Below are positions 9,830 to 17,900 of a stretch of DNA of 64,000 bases, piece after piece. Below the pieces are notes generated by a model. It saw nothing but the letters and a program-made list of their open reading frames with translations, had not been told where the DNA came from and did not search any database. Source of the stretch: Celerinatantimonas yamalensis (GTDB taxonomy: Bacteria; Pseudomonadota; Gammaproteobacteria; Enterobacterales; Celerinatantimonadaceae); NCBI RefSeq assembly GCF_046054155.1, contig NZ_JBEQCT010000002.1:682001-746000 (forward strand), given 5' to 3'. Position 1 is the stretch's first letter; each line of letters starts with the position of its first letter. The translations under genes were made by a program, and so were the position numbers.

Positions 9830-10106
9830 TGTTCATAACCGTCATATCGTAAACAGGGCATAGCCATTATGCCAAGTGGCCACTTTCACTATTGATACCC
9901 TTTTTTCAGTCAACTTGTCTAGCATGGGTATGTAGATACTCCCATTGCGTCCAAAATTCGTTAGACTCATCCTATTGACTTGCTCAATAGGATGACGCTG
10001 AATGGATATGCTGCAATAGAGCTGAATTTTACATGTACTTTTTAATGTCAAAGGCGCTCGGATAATGGTGCAACCAGTAAAACTGACGATGAGGTTTATT
10101 GAATAT

Positions 10107-11684
10107 ATGTCTATCACATTTTTGCAATACCGACGTGGATGGATGACACTTGTATTACTCAGCTCACTCGCGCAACCGAGTTATGCATTTAATTTAAACG
10201 ATGTAGACGCACAGGCCAAAGCCTTAGCGATGCATCCTTATCAACAACCTCAAAGTAATCTCTCGGCGACATTTAAGCAGTTACAATTTGCCCAATACCA
10301 ACAGATCCACTTTAAAATCGACCACGCATATTGGCAAGATCAAGACTTGCCCTTCAAACTGGCTTTTTATCACCAAGGGATGCAGTTCGATACGCCCGTC
10401 AAAATCAATGAAATCACAGCAGACGGCGTACAACCAATTCGATATCATGCCGATGACTTCAGTTTTGGCAACATTCGTCATGACACCAAGGCCGTCAAAA
10501 ATCTTGGATTTGCCGGTTTTAAGATTCTTTATCACCTTGATCCCCAACACAACTGGGACGATGAAGTAGCCAGTTTTTTAGGGGCAAGCTACTTTCGGGT
10601 GATTGGACCCCATCAAGTGTACGGGCTCTCTGCTCGAGGTTTAGCCATCAATACGGGAGAGGCGCAGCCCGAGGAATTTCCTCGCTTTAACACCTATTGG
10701 ATTGAAAAACCCAAAAAAGGCGATACCTCGCTTAAGTTATATGCGTTACTCAACTCACCAAGTGCTTCTGGTGCCTATCAATTCACCATTACACCTAATG
10801 CGAACGGTGATGCACGAGTTGACGTAAAAAGCCGCATTTATTTGCGAAAGCCAGTTAAACGACTCGGCATTGCACCGCTGACCAGCATGTATCTCTATGG
10901 TGCTAACCAACCTTGGGCTAGCCACAGCTTTCGTCCAGCACTACATGACTCAAATGGATTAGCCATTCATACAGGCACAGGGGAATGGATTTGGCGACCA
11001 CTGGAAAACCCGCTAAAAGATCCCCAATACATTTCATTTAGTTCATTTGCCATGACCAACCCAAAAGGGTTTGGTCTATTGCAACGAGGCCGTAACTTCA
11101 GCCAATATGAAGATCTAAAAGATCGCTATGATCGCCGCCCAAGCGGCTGGATTGTCCCTGATGGTGATTGGGGAAAAGGCCGCGTCGCATTAGTTGAGCT
11201 GGCAACCGATAATGAAACAAATGACAACATTGTGGCTTTTTGGGAACCCGATAAACTACCCAAACGAGGTCAGGCTTTACGCTTTGATTATCACATTGAT
11301 TTTAGTACGCATGAACAGCGTTTACGCTCCAAAACACTCGGTTATGTCAAACAAACCATGCGTACCCCAGGCCAAACCTATCAGGATAATTTAATACGTA
11401 AAGCGGATGGAACCATCGAATATTTAATTGATTTTGCAGGCGGTGAGCTGAGTCAATTGCCAAAGGGGGATAGCGGTATAAAAAGCCAAATTAGTGTCGA
11501 TAACAACGCGACATTAATAAGTCATCAACTACAATATAACCCGGTCACTGGCGGGCGGCGTTTAGCGCTACGTATAAAAGTCAATAATCCCAAAAAACCT
11601 GTAGAAATGCGGGCAAACTTGACTAAAGATGGTCATCCAATTACCGAAACATGGAGCTACCTACTCAACCGAACGGATAAGTAG
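10107..11684 (+). CDS. opgG: Glucan biosynthesis protein G, periplasmic (OpgG/MdoG)
   Basis: Periplasmic protein needed to make osmoregulated periplasmic glucans, thought to act on the glucan backbone made by the inner-membrane glucosyltransferase OpgH. The sequence closely follows E. coli OpgG throughout: YADYQQI-like AQYQQIHF, FYHQGMQFDTPVKINE, LGASYFRVIG, QVYGLSARGLAI, EWIWRPL, GFGLLQRGR, TNDETNDNIVA-like TDNETNDNIVA, and a closing TWSYLL. A Sec signal peptide ends near PSYA. It is closer to OpgG than OpgD because no twin-arginine signal is visible. The start is uncertain: in-frame ATG codons at 10065, 10089 and 10107, none with a clear ribosome site; 10107 gives the most normal signal peptide. 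No opgH follows, which is unusual. Confidence 0.9.
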   Translation: MSITFLQYRRGWMTLVLLSSLAQPSYAFNLNDVDAQAKALAMHPYQQPQSNLSATFKQLQFAQYQQIHFKIDHAYWQDQDLPFKLAFYHQGMQFDTPVKINEITADGVQPIRYHADDFSFGNIRHDTKAVKNLGFAGFKILYHLDPQHNWDDEVASFLGASYFRVIGPHQVYGLSARGLAINTGEAQPEEFPRFNTYWIEKPKKGDTSLKLYALLNSPSASGAYQFTITPNANGDARVDVKSRIYLRKPVKRLGIAPLTSMYLYGANQPWASHSFRPALHDSNGLAIHTGTGEWIWRPLENPLKDPQYISFSSFAMTNPKGFGLLQRGRNFSQYEDLKDRYDRRPSGWIVPDGDWGKGRVALVELATDNETNDNIVAFWEPDKLPKRGQALRFDYHIDFSTHEQRLRSKTLGYVKQTMRTPGQTYQDNLIRKADGTIEYLIDFAGGELSQLPKGDSGIKSQISVDNNATLISHQLQYNPVTGGRRLALRIKVNNPKKPVEMRANLTKDGHPITETWSYLLNRTDK

Positions 11685-11703
11685 TACCAGAGTGTAGAAA
11701 TAA

Positions 11704-11731
11704 AAACGTCACCTGAAAAAAGGTGACGTTT
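11704..11731. terminator. Bidirectional terminator between opgG and pectin operon
   Basis: Perfect stem AACGTCACCT / AGGTGACGTT around GAAAAA, flanked by A residues on the left and T residues on the right, so it can end transcription from opgG (forward) and from the reverse pectin operon. Confidence 0.75.
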
Positions 11732-11747
11732 ATCACATCACTCGATC

Positions 11748-12230
11748 TTAGAGCGCATGATGTTTAACTTTAAGAATACTATTAAACTGAATTTCGTTAA
11801 TCGCACTCCAATGGTTGACATCCGTACCATAAACGTTAAATTTTACATATTTCGCCTTAATGGAAGGAAAGGTAAAAATCTCTCCTTTTTTGGCATCTAA
11901 ATCTGTTTGCTTTCTAACGTTAGTGAGCGATGTCCAAACTTTATTATCTTGTGAATAGTGTACTTCAAAACCAAGTTTACGTTGGTCGCCTTTAAACGGA
12001 ATAATAAAGAAGTTATGTAGTTCAGAGGTTTTTTCTAACTCAAATTCAACCCATCCAGATGATGGAATGGCCCATCGTGTTTCTGATTTACCATCTGCAA
12101 TTTGCGCCACAGTATGACCATTTCCCTGATCATAACCCGATGCACTAATATTCTTGATTTTGGCCGCAAATGCCGATGAAGTGCAAAGTACTAACGCTGC
12201 GACACTTATATTCAATAACTTATGCTTCAT
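11748..12230 (-). CDS. Secreted single-domain CBM32-like pectin-binding protein
   Basis: A 160-residue protein with a Sec signal peptide (cleavage after SSAFA near residue 22) and one F5/8 type C (discoidin) domain. The visible fold motifs are IADGKSETRWA, WVEFELEK and the C-terminal AINEIQF. It has no catalytic module. Known example: the free-standing periplasmic CBM32 of Yersinia enterocolitica (YeCBM32), encoded among pectin genes, binds polygalacturonate. By family and location I infer that this protein holds oligogalacturonides in the periplasm. AGGGAG precedes the ATG. It is the last gene of the pelX operon, 54 bases after paeY. Confidence 0.75.
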   Translation of the reverse strand: MKHKLLNISVAALVLCTSSAFAAKIKNISASGYDQGNGHTVAQIADGKSETRWAIPSSGWVEFELEKTSELHNFFIIPFKGDQRKLGFEVHYSQDNKVWTSLTNVRKQTDLDAKKGEIFTFPSIKAKYVKFNVYGTDVNHWSAINEIQFNSILKVKHHAL

Positions 12231-12284
12231 AACAACTCCCTTGATAAAGATGATTAGTTCACTCTTATTCTCTTCAAAATCTTA

Positions 12285-13913
12285 TTACTGTGACTTCACC
12301 AGGTATTTCGCTAAATTGGCAAGTTTTGCATTGGCGGCAATATTAGATGCAACGATGTCTGCAACCATTTGGGCACCACGCTGCTGAAAATGGGTCGAAT
12401 CTGGTTTATCAATCCGTCCTGTTTTATTCTTGTAGAATGGATAAACATTTGGATCGACAGCTAACCAGTATTTTTTCCAGTTTGCATTTCCGAGTTGGTT
12501 CGCTTTTACAATGGTTCCGGTTTCAACATCAAGTAACGCAACACCATTTTTACGCGCCGTATCTTTAATGGTTTGACTATAATTGCCCACAAATGCGTAG
12601 CCAGAATTACTGTTATTTTTAGTCAAGTGACCATAAGCAATTGGCGTTTGGGTACGGCCATGTGCATTTTTAAAGCGAGTTGTTGGGGTCAACAACACTG
12701 GCGTTACTTGATGGGCTTTAGCATAATCAATATAAAACTCTAAAGACTTCTCAAACGACATGTTGGGCTGATCTTTAGGATACTGCATTTTCCCATTAGC
12801 TGTGTTGGGATAGGTGCAAAGATTGGCTACATCAATTGGGCCTCGTGAGGCTTTGGCGCCATTACATTTCTCATCATTATGCCCCATTTGAATAAACAGA
12901 TAATCACCGGGGCGCATCATGCTTGACAGATAACGAAACCATCCTTCATTACGATACAATCGCGAACTGCGCCCCGATTGTGCACCATCAATGACTTGAA
13001 CATCACTCGGATTAAATTGCTGTTGAAAAACCTGTCCCCAGCCCATACGAGGATAACGAAAAGCAGGATAAATTGACGCAGTTGAATCGCCAACGATAAA
13101 GATACGATACTTAGCATCGTTCACCCGTTGCTGCTTTTTATAGCTCACAGACAAGTCAACAGGCAGCTGCTGACCATCACGATTTTTTACCCCTAACGGG
13201 CGAAAATAGTGATCACTCAAGACTGTTTCAGATGGAACACCCTTCGAGCTTTGATAACTGCGATTGACCCACATCATCGAATAAAATTTACTCGCCTGAG
13301 GCTGCCATTTTGCTGCAGAATCAATAGGATTAAACTGCTTTGGCAGATTAAATGCTACCAGCGCCTTCCCAAAGACCGCATGGATAGATGCGATCGCCTG
13401 TTGATAAGATGTTTTCGACAGCTTAGCCGATGTTTTTGCATCAACCAAAGCCTGCGGGCCAGCAAAGCCTGCAGTTTTTGCCACATGAGATGTAATCGCA
13501 TCGCTCAGCGGATTCAAATTAACCCTCGCAGACTGGCTCATGTGACCTGATGATGGAAAATACAATGACGCTAAACAGATCCCCATCTGCTGACTTTCAT
13601 CATGACACTGACGTCCCTGCTCTTTAGCTGAAATCACCAAAGGAGCAGTCATGCCTTGCACGTTAATTTGGTAATTTCCATGTAAATCAGTGCTAGTTGT
13701 AGCCATTTTCCCCTGCTTATCGACAACAGTCACAACGGCAGGGAACTGCATCAAGGCGGCAGAGACATTTCCTTCAATCAATAACCCCTGATGATTTTCA
13801 ATAGCAATTTTGTGTGCAGCGTTAGCTGAACGTTTGGCTTGATTCATACCGCAGCCGCTCAATATTCCTAGCACACATAAGGCAACCGCGCTTTTCATAT
13901 AAATATTCTTCAT
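12285..13913 (-). CDS. paeY: Pectin/rhamnogalacturonan acetylesterase, SGNH lipoprotein (PaeY type)
   Basis: Predicted to remove acetyl groups from pectin so that lyases can cut it. The 542-residue protein has a lipoprotein signal with lipobox LSGC near residue 21. An N-terminal region (about 40-130) contains a carboxypeptidase-regulatory-like fold (GNYQINVQG). The C-terminal SGNH hydrolase domain (about 270-530) shows all blocks: IFIVGDSTAS with the Ser nucleophile, GAQSGRSSR, MGHNDEK, and KPDSTHFQ with the catalytic Asp-His. Dickeya PaeY has similar size and genomic context. It is the sixth gene of the operon, 27 bases after the pectate lyase. Lipid anchoring, rather than a free periplasmic form, is the notable difference. 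Confidence 0.85.
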   Translation of the reverse strand: MKNIYMKSAVALCVLGILSGCGMNQAKRSANAAHKIAIENHQGLLIEGNVSAALMQFPAVVTVVDKQGKMATTSTDLHGNYQINVQGMTAPLVISAKEQGRQCHDESQQMGICLASLYFPSSGHMSQSARVNLNPLSDAITSHVAKTAGFAGPQALVDAKTSAKLSKTSYQQAIASIHAVFGKALVAFNLPKQFNPIDSAAKWQPQASKFYSMMWVNRSYQSSKGVPSETVLSDHYFRPLGVKNRDGQQLPVDLSVSYKKQQRVNDAKYRIFIVGDSTASIYPAFRYPRMGWGQVFQQQFNPSDVQVIDGAQSGRSSRLYRNEGWFRYLSSMMRPGDYLFIQMGHNDEKCNGAKASRGPIDVANLCTYPNTANGKMQYPKDQPNMSFEKSLEFYIDYAKAHQVTPVLLTPTTRFKNAHGRTQTPIAYGHLTKNNSNSGYAFVGNYSQTIKDTARKNGVALLDVETGTIVKANQLGNANWKKYWLAVDPNVYPFYKNKTGRIDKPDSTHFQQRGAQMVADIVASNIAANAKLANLAKYLVKSQ

Positions 13914-13940
13914 AGCGCATCTTCTGTTATAGGTGAAAAA

Positions 13941-15119
13941 CTATCTCAATAAATGCCCACTACCCACTTCTTTGGAAAGAGAACCCAAAGAAGAAACAGC
14001 TTTTAACTGGTACTGATAGGGAACTTTCCACCCTACAGAAGAGTTAACATCACATTGAGAAAAATCCACAGGTTGGCCATTGACGACTGAGCCATGATCA
14101 ATCACTGAGCCCGAATGGTCTTTACTGAACAGCTTTAATATATGGCATGGTGAATTCAAATTAGAAATAGTGAAGCTATTATTTTCAGAAATAATACTTC
14201 CCTCTGTACCCAACCCATACGAATACATATATTTATAGGTCTCATTATCACTGCGATCACCTATAAATAAATTGTTGTAGACATGAATTTTCCCAAACCG
14301 CACTCGTGGGGTTCGTTGAATAACATTTTTAAATATATTATCCATCAGTGTTATTCGCAGTTTTCCGCGATCTTGAGCACCATTATGGGAACTATGCCCT
14401 ATAAGCATGGTTTTATTATGATTCTCAAATAAAGAATACGAGACAGTAACAAAATCACTGGCACGCTTAATATCTAATGCACCATCATGTTGGACATAAG
14501 GCCAGCCATCTTTTTGTTTATACATGGCATCCGTAAAATGGCCATCGGTGATGGTTACGTGGTCAACCCAAACATGCTCTGAGGTAATAATATTCATGCC
14601 ATCCCACTCAGCATTCCAACCATCCCCTTTTTCAAAGTGTGGTGCAACATCAACTGGAGTCTCAATATGTAAATTACGAATAATAACGTTATGGACCTCT
14701 TTAACCACTAATGATCCATGAATAAATCCCGCATCAGCCGTAATACCAAACAGTGTCGTATTGCTCGGTATTTTAATTTGGGAACGATGTTTCTCATCAT
14801 TAAAATTTTGATAAGGACGGCCATCGCTAAGATCAATCGTTCCTTTTACTTGAATGATCTTTGCCGCATCGCCTGCATCCTCTAAAGCACTCACCAACTC
14901 GAAGCGATTTGACACCGTTATAATATGCGCCGCATCGGCTTTTTGTCCGCCAGTCGTTCCGCCATTCACTCCCGCCCAACTTGCAGCAGGAGCCTGCTGC
15001 AAGATGAGTTGAGATGCTAAGTTAGTCGCAGAACATACTGCTGAAGTTAATCCCAAAGCGAGCCCTACAAGAGGTAATACCTTATACTTCAATGAGCGAC
15101 TGCTATAACATCTGAACAT
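13941..15119 (-). CDS. Pectate lyase, polysaccharide lyase family 1
   Basis: Secreted endo-lyase that cuts de-esterified polygalacturonate by beta-elimination with Ca2+. It has 392 residues, with a signal peptide ending near CSA (about residue 31). Right-handed beta-helix landmarks follow: NGGTTGGQ, NVIIRNLHIE, WDGMNIITSEHVWVDHVTI with Ca2+-binding acids, DGALDIKRASDFVTVSYS, and QRTPRVRFGKIHVYNNLF, which contains the catalytic Arg of PL1. AGAGG lies before the ATG. Thirteen bases separate it from the upstream pemA. Secretion beyond the periplasm would need a type II system, which is not in this window. Confidence 0.92.
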   Translation of the reverse strand: MFRCYSSRSLKYKVLPLVGLALGLTSAVCSATNLASQLILQQAPAASWAGVNGGTTGGQKADAAHIITVSNRFELVSALEDAGDAAKIIQVKGTIDLSDGRPYQNFNDEKHRSQIKIPSNTTLFGITADAGFIHGSLVVKEVHNVIIRNLHIETPVDVAPHFEKGDGWNAEWDGMNIITSEHVWVDHVTITDGHFTDAMYKQKDGWPYVQHDGALDIKRASDFVTVSYSLFENHNKTMLIGHSSHNGAQDRGKLRITLMDNIFKNVIQRTPRVRFGKIHVYNNLFIGDRSDNETYKYMYSYGLGTEGSIISENNSFTISNLNSPCHILKLFSKDHSGSVIDHGSVVNGQPVDFSQCDVNSSVGWKVPYQYQLKAVSSLGSLSKEVGSGHLLR

Positions 15120-15132
15120 TTGTACCTCTCTA

Positions 15133-16224
15133 TTATTTATACCACTGACCGCCTAAGACATGAGCAATCGTAATCTGTTTTCCTTGATGGTCGGGCAATT
15201 TATGACCATCAGACATGTTCTTTGCACCTGGGCCATAGTTATGATAACCAAAGAAACGCGCATCTTTATCGGGATAGAACCATTGCACCTCATGATCCTT
15301 TGTCCAACCAGACATTTTGTCCCAACCAAATAAGTGATCACCGAGATAACAGTTCACATAGAGCGTTGCACCAATCGCTTCAGGATCGGCATAACGGCCA
15401 TCTTTAAACGTGCGAGTTGGATGCCATGGACGACCTAAGCCATAACTATCTTTCGGAACACCGGCTTCTTTTTCTATTCGGCTATTAATAAATACTAATC
15501 CATAGGGCGTATGAACATCGGTGCTAGGTGCTGTGATATACCCCATTGGGATATATCCAGCAGCTCGGTTACGGGCAATCACATTGCAGTGATCAAATAC
15601 CGCAGTCCCACCACCAAAGATAAAGTCAACATTGCCTTTGACGACACAATCTTTGAAATAGGTCGTGCTACCAGCTTTGACAAGCACTGTATCTTGGTAA
15701 CCGTCCATGACCACCTGTTCCACTTTGACATGGTTAGCATTCTTATTCACTTCTAATGCAACAGCCTGTGAAGAACGTATTTTAGTCGGATCAGATTGCG
15801 GCTTCGCATCGTTAGCTGGGTAATTAAAGCTATTGCGAACCGTTAAATTTTTAAGCGTGACATTATCAGCACTGACTCGCAGTACATAACTACCCGAAGT
15901 ACCCCATTTTTTGCCATCCGGCCGTTTCATACCAGAGGCTGAATTATATTCAATAATAGTCTTATCGCGATCTTGACCAATTAATTGAACACCAGGGACT
16001 TTAATCTCAAATTTCTCATTATATACACCATCTTTAACATAAATGGTGTAATGCTCACGACCCGCTGCTTGAGCGGCCGCAATGGCTTGAGTAATTTTAG
16101 AGTAATGATGAGCACTTTCGTCCTGACTAGAAAAAGCTGGACTAACTATCGCATCATAATTTTCTGCATAAGCGAACGAGCAGAATAAACTAAGCAAAAG
16201 TGCACTAGATATATTCGTTTTCAT
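15133..16224 (-). CDS. pemA: Pectinesterase (pectin methylesterase), CE8, PemA type
   Basis: Removes methyl esters from pectin, giving substrate for pectate lyases. The 363-residue protein has a short signal peptide ending at AYA (about residue 20). CE8 catalytic blocks are present: GYQDTV (acid/base Asp), GNVDFIFGGG (nucleophilic Asp) and LGRPW (substrate Arg). The length matches Dickeya PemA. AGAAGAG precedes the ATG. It sits between the KdgM porins and the PL1 lyase, 12-13 bases from each, so it is clearly co-transcribed. Confidence 0.93.
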   Translation of the reverse strand: MKTNISSALLLSLFCSFAYAENYDAIVSPAFSSQDESAHHYSKITQAIAAAQAAGREHYTIYVKDGVYNEKFEIKVPGVQLIGQDRDKTIIEYNSASGMKRPDGKKWGTSGSYVLRVSADNVTLKNLTVRNSFNYPANDAKPQSDPTKIRSSQAVALEVNKNANHVKVEQVVMDGYQDTVLVKAGSTTYFKDCVVKGNVDFIFGGGTAVFDHCNVIARNRAAGYIPMGYITAPSTDVHTPYGLVFINSRIEKEAGVPKDSYGLGRPWHPTRTFKDGRYADPEAIGATLYVNCYLGDHLFGWDKMSGWTKDHEVQWFYPDKDARFFGYHNYGPGAKNMSDGHKLPDHQGKQITIAHVLGGQWYK

Positions 16225-16236
16225 CTGTATCTCTTC

Positions 16237-17013
16237 TTAAAAGTAATAGCTAAATCCACCAGTTATTTCAGCTTCTCTAGTTCCTTTCTCTACAGAAGCG
16301 GCTTTATCTGCTAATTTTAAGTAAGGTTTCCAATCTCTATTTAATCGATATGAAACCTCTAATAGATGTTCATAGTCGTGTTTTTTGTTATCGGACATAA
16401 CATAATCACCATTTTTGTAGGTGTACACATATTTAAGCTCAAGTTGATTATTTGGATTATAATCAACACCTACATTAAATACGTGACGATGGCGATCATC
16501 ACCTCGCGTTTTCCCTTCACGATGGCTGAACTTACGAAGTTCATATTGATACCCTGCTAAAACAGACAAATTCTTAGCAACTTTATAATTAAATGCTAGG
16601 CCTGGAATATATCGGGCACCAATGCTGCCAGGGTCACTAACATCACCAGCGCTTTCTGGGTCGCCAGTCGTACTGTTATAGTCAAAATTATAACTACCGC
16701 CCACATAGTACTTAAGCCTGAGTGATGGGGTAATAGTCAGTTTGTCATTAAATTGATAGTTATATTTTGATTCGAAAAATTCGCTATAGTCAACAAGGTC
16801 GTCAAAAGTATCATTATTTTTATTAACTAAATTAATACCTATGCCAAAGTAAAGCCCACTTGAAAATTGATAATCAAGAAAAACATTATCAGTATTGAAT
16901 CGATTATGAGTTGAATAGTTATGCTCATAAGATATTGTACTTGTATCAGCAAAACTGCTAGCAGAAAACAGTCCTAAAATGACTGCTGCTGAAATTAATT
17001 TATATGTTTTCAT
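16237..17013 (-). CDS. kdgM: Oligogalacturonate-specific porin, KdgM family (copy 1)
   Basis: Outer-membrane beta-barrel for uptake of acidic oligosaccharides. The protein has 258 residues with a signal peptide ending at SSFA. It then has alternating beta-strands rich in Tyr and charged residues (SYEHNYSTHNRF, FLDYQF, LKYVYTYKNGDY), ending in GGFSYYF; the terminal Phe is the BAM signal. KdgM-type proteins typically begin with a YRHEY-like first strand, here ISYEHNY. ATG 17013 is preferred over 17019 because AGGG is better spaced. It lies 14-20 bases after a second KdgM-type gene in the same operon. Confidence 0.85.
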   Translation of the reverse strand: MKTYKLISAAVILGLFSASSFADTSTISYEHNYSTHNRFNTDNVFLDYQFSSGLYFGIGINLVNKNNDTFDDLVDYSEFFESKYNYQFNDKLTITPSLRLKYYVGGSYNFDYNSTTGDPESAGDVSDPGSIGARYIPGLAFNYKVAKNLSVLAGYQYELRKFSHREGKTRGDDRHRHVFNVGVDYNPNNQLELKYVYTYKNGDYVMSDNKKHDYEHLLEVSYRLNRDWKPYLKLADKAASVEKGTREAEITGGFSYYF

Positions 17014-17033
17014 ATTCATCCCTGCCCCTATTA

Positions 17034-17870
17034 TTAGAAATACCAGTTAAATCCAGCTTCAACAACTGCTTGATGTTTCTTAGATGTCGATGAAGCACTT
17101 TTTTGGTCAACTTCAAAATAAGGTATGAATTTTTTATATCCATAATACTGAACTTTTAATTCGTTATATAAATAACCATGTTTATTATCATAGATATAAT
17201 AGTGTTTTCCTGTACATGTATAGCTACTACATGACTTAGGACTATTTATATATTTGGCATAATCATATAGGAGGATATATGTAAAACGCCAGTTTCTAAT
17301 CCCACTATAGTCAATCCCTGTCTCAAAACGATGGGTACCAATGTCACCACTAGATAGATAAGTAACAGATTCTACACCCTGGTTAGGGTCACCATTAATA
17401 TACATATTTCTAGTTGAATATTTGTCAGAACGGCTAATACGTCTGTATTGGTACCGATACCGAACATATCCGCCCCAATTTTTGGTCAGTTTCCGATAAA
17501 CACTCGCCCCAGCCAAATATTGTACACCATTATTTGTTAAATCGATTTCAAGTGAGGGTGAGAAATATGTTTTTCTATCAAGATATTTTGTATACTGAAG
17601 AACAAACCCTGCACTTCCGCCATACTCATTACTAACATATTGATCAGACTTACCTGAGTAGGTGCCAAATTTCGCTTCATAATGCCAATTGTTTTTTGTT
17701 TGATGTACAATTTTAATTGAATCAGTATGTCGTCTAGATGTAGTCAAATAATCATGTTCGTACTGCATATATGTACGCCCTTTGACTGTATCATTAAACT
17801 GTTCTGAAGCATATGAAGAGCATGAGATTAACAGTAACATCCCTACGGCCCCAAAGCATTCCTTTTTCAT
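17034..17870 (-). CDS. Oligogalacturonate-specific porin, KdgM family (copy 2)
   Basis: Second KdgM-like outer-membrane barrel, 278 residues, only distantly similar to its neighbour. The signal peptide ends near SSYA. The first strand is RTYMQYEHDYLTTSRRHTDS and the last is EAGFNWYF with terminal Phe. It differs by an extra loop near residue 222 carrying a closely spaced cysteine pair (SCSSYTC), which could form a disulphide in a surface or periplasmic loop. The frame extends to a TTG at 17882, but ATG 17870 with GGTGG upstream is the likely start. It lies between pelX and kdgM copy 1. Confidence 0.82.
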   Translation of the reverse strand: MKKECFGAVGMLLLISCSSYASEQFNDTVKGRTYMQYEHDYLTTSRRHTDSIKIVHQTKNNWHYEAKFGTYSGKSDQYVSNEYGGSAGFVLQYTKYLDRKTYFSPSLEIDLTNNGVQYLAGASVYRKLTKNWGGYVRYRYQYRRISRSDKYSTRNMYINGDPNQGVESVTYLSSGDIGTHRFETGIDYSGIRNWRFTYILLYDYAKYINSPKSCSSYTCTGKHYYIYDNKHGYLYNELKVQYYGYKKFIPYFEVDQKSASSTSKKHQAVVEAGFNWYF

Positions 17871-17900
17871 ATCAACCACCAATTATAAAATTAATAAACG

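Noticed and set aside
9842..10117. 91-codon reverse frame upstream of opgG
   Set aside because: It overlaps the opgG start, has no ribosome site, and has no family resemblance.
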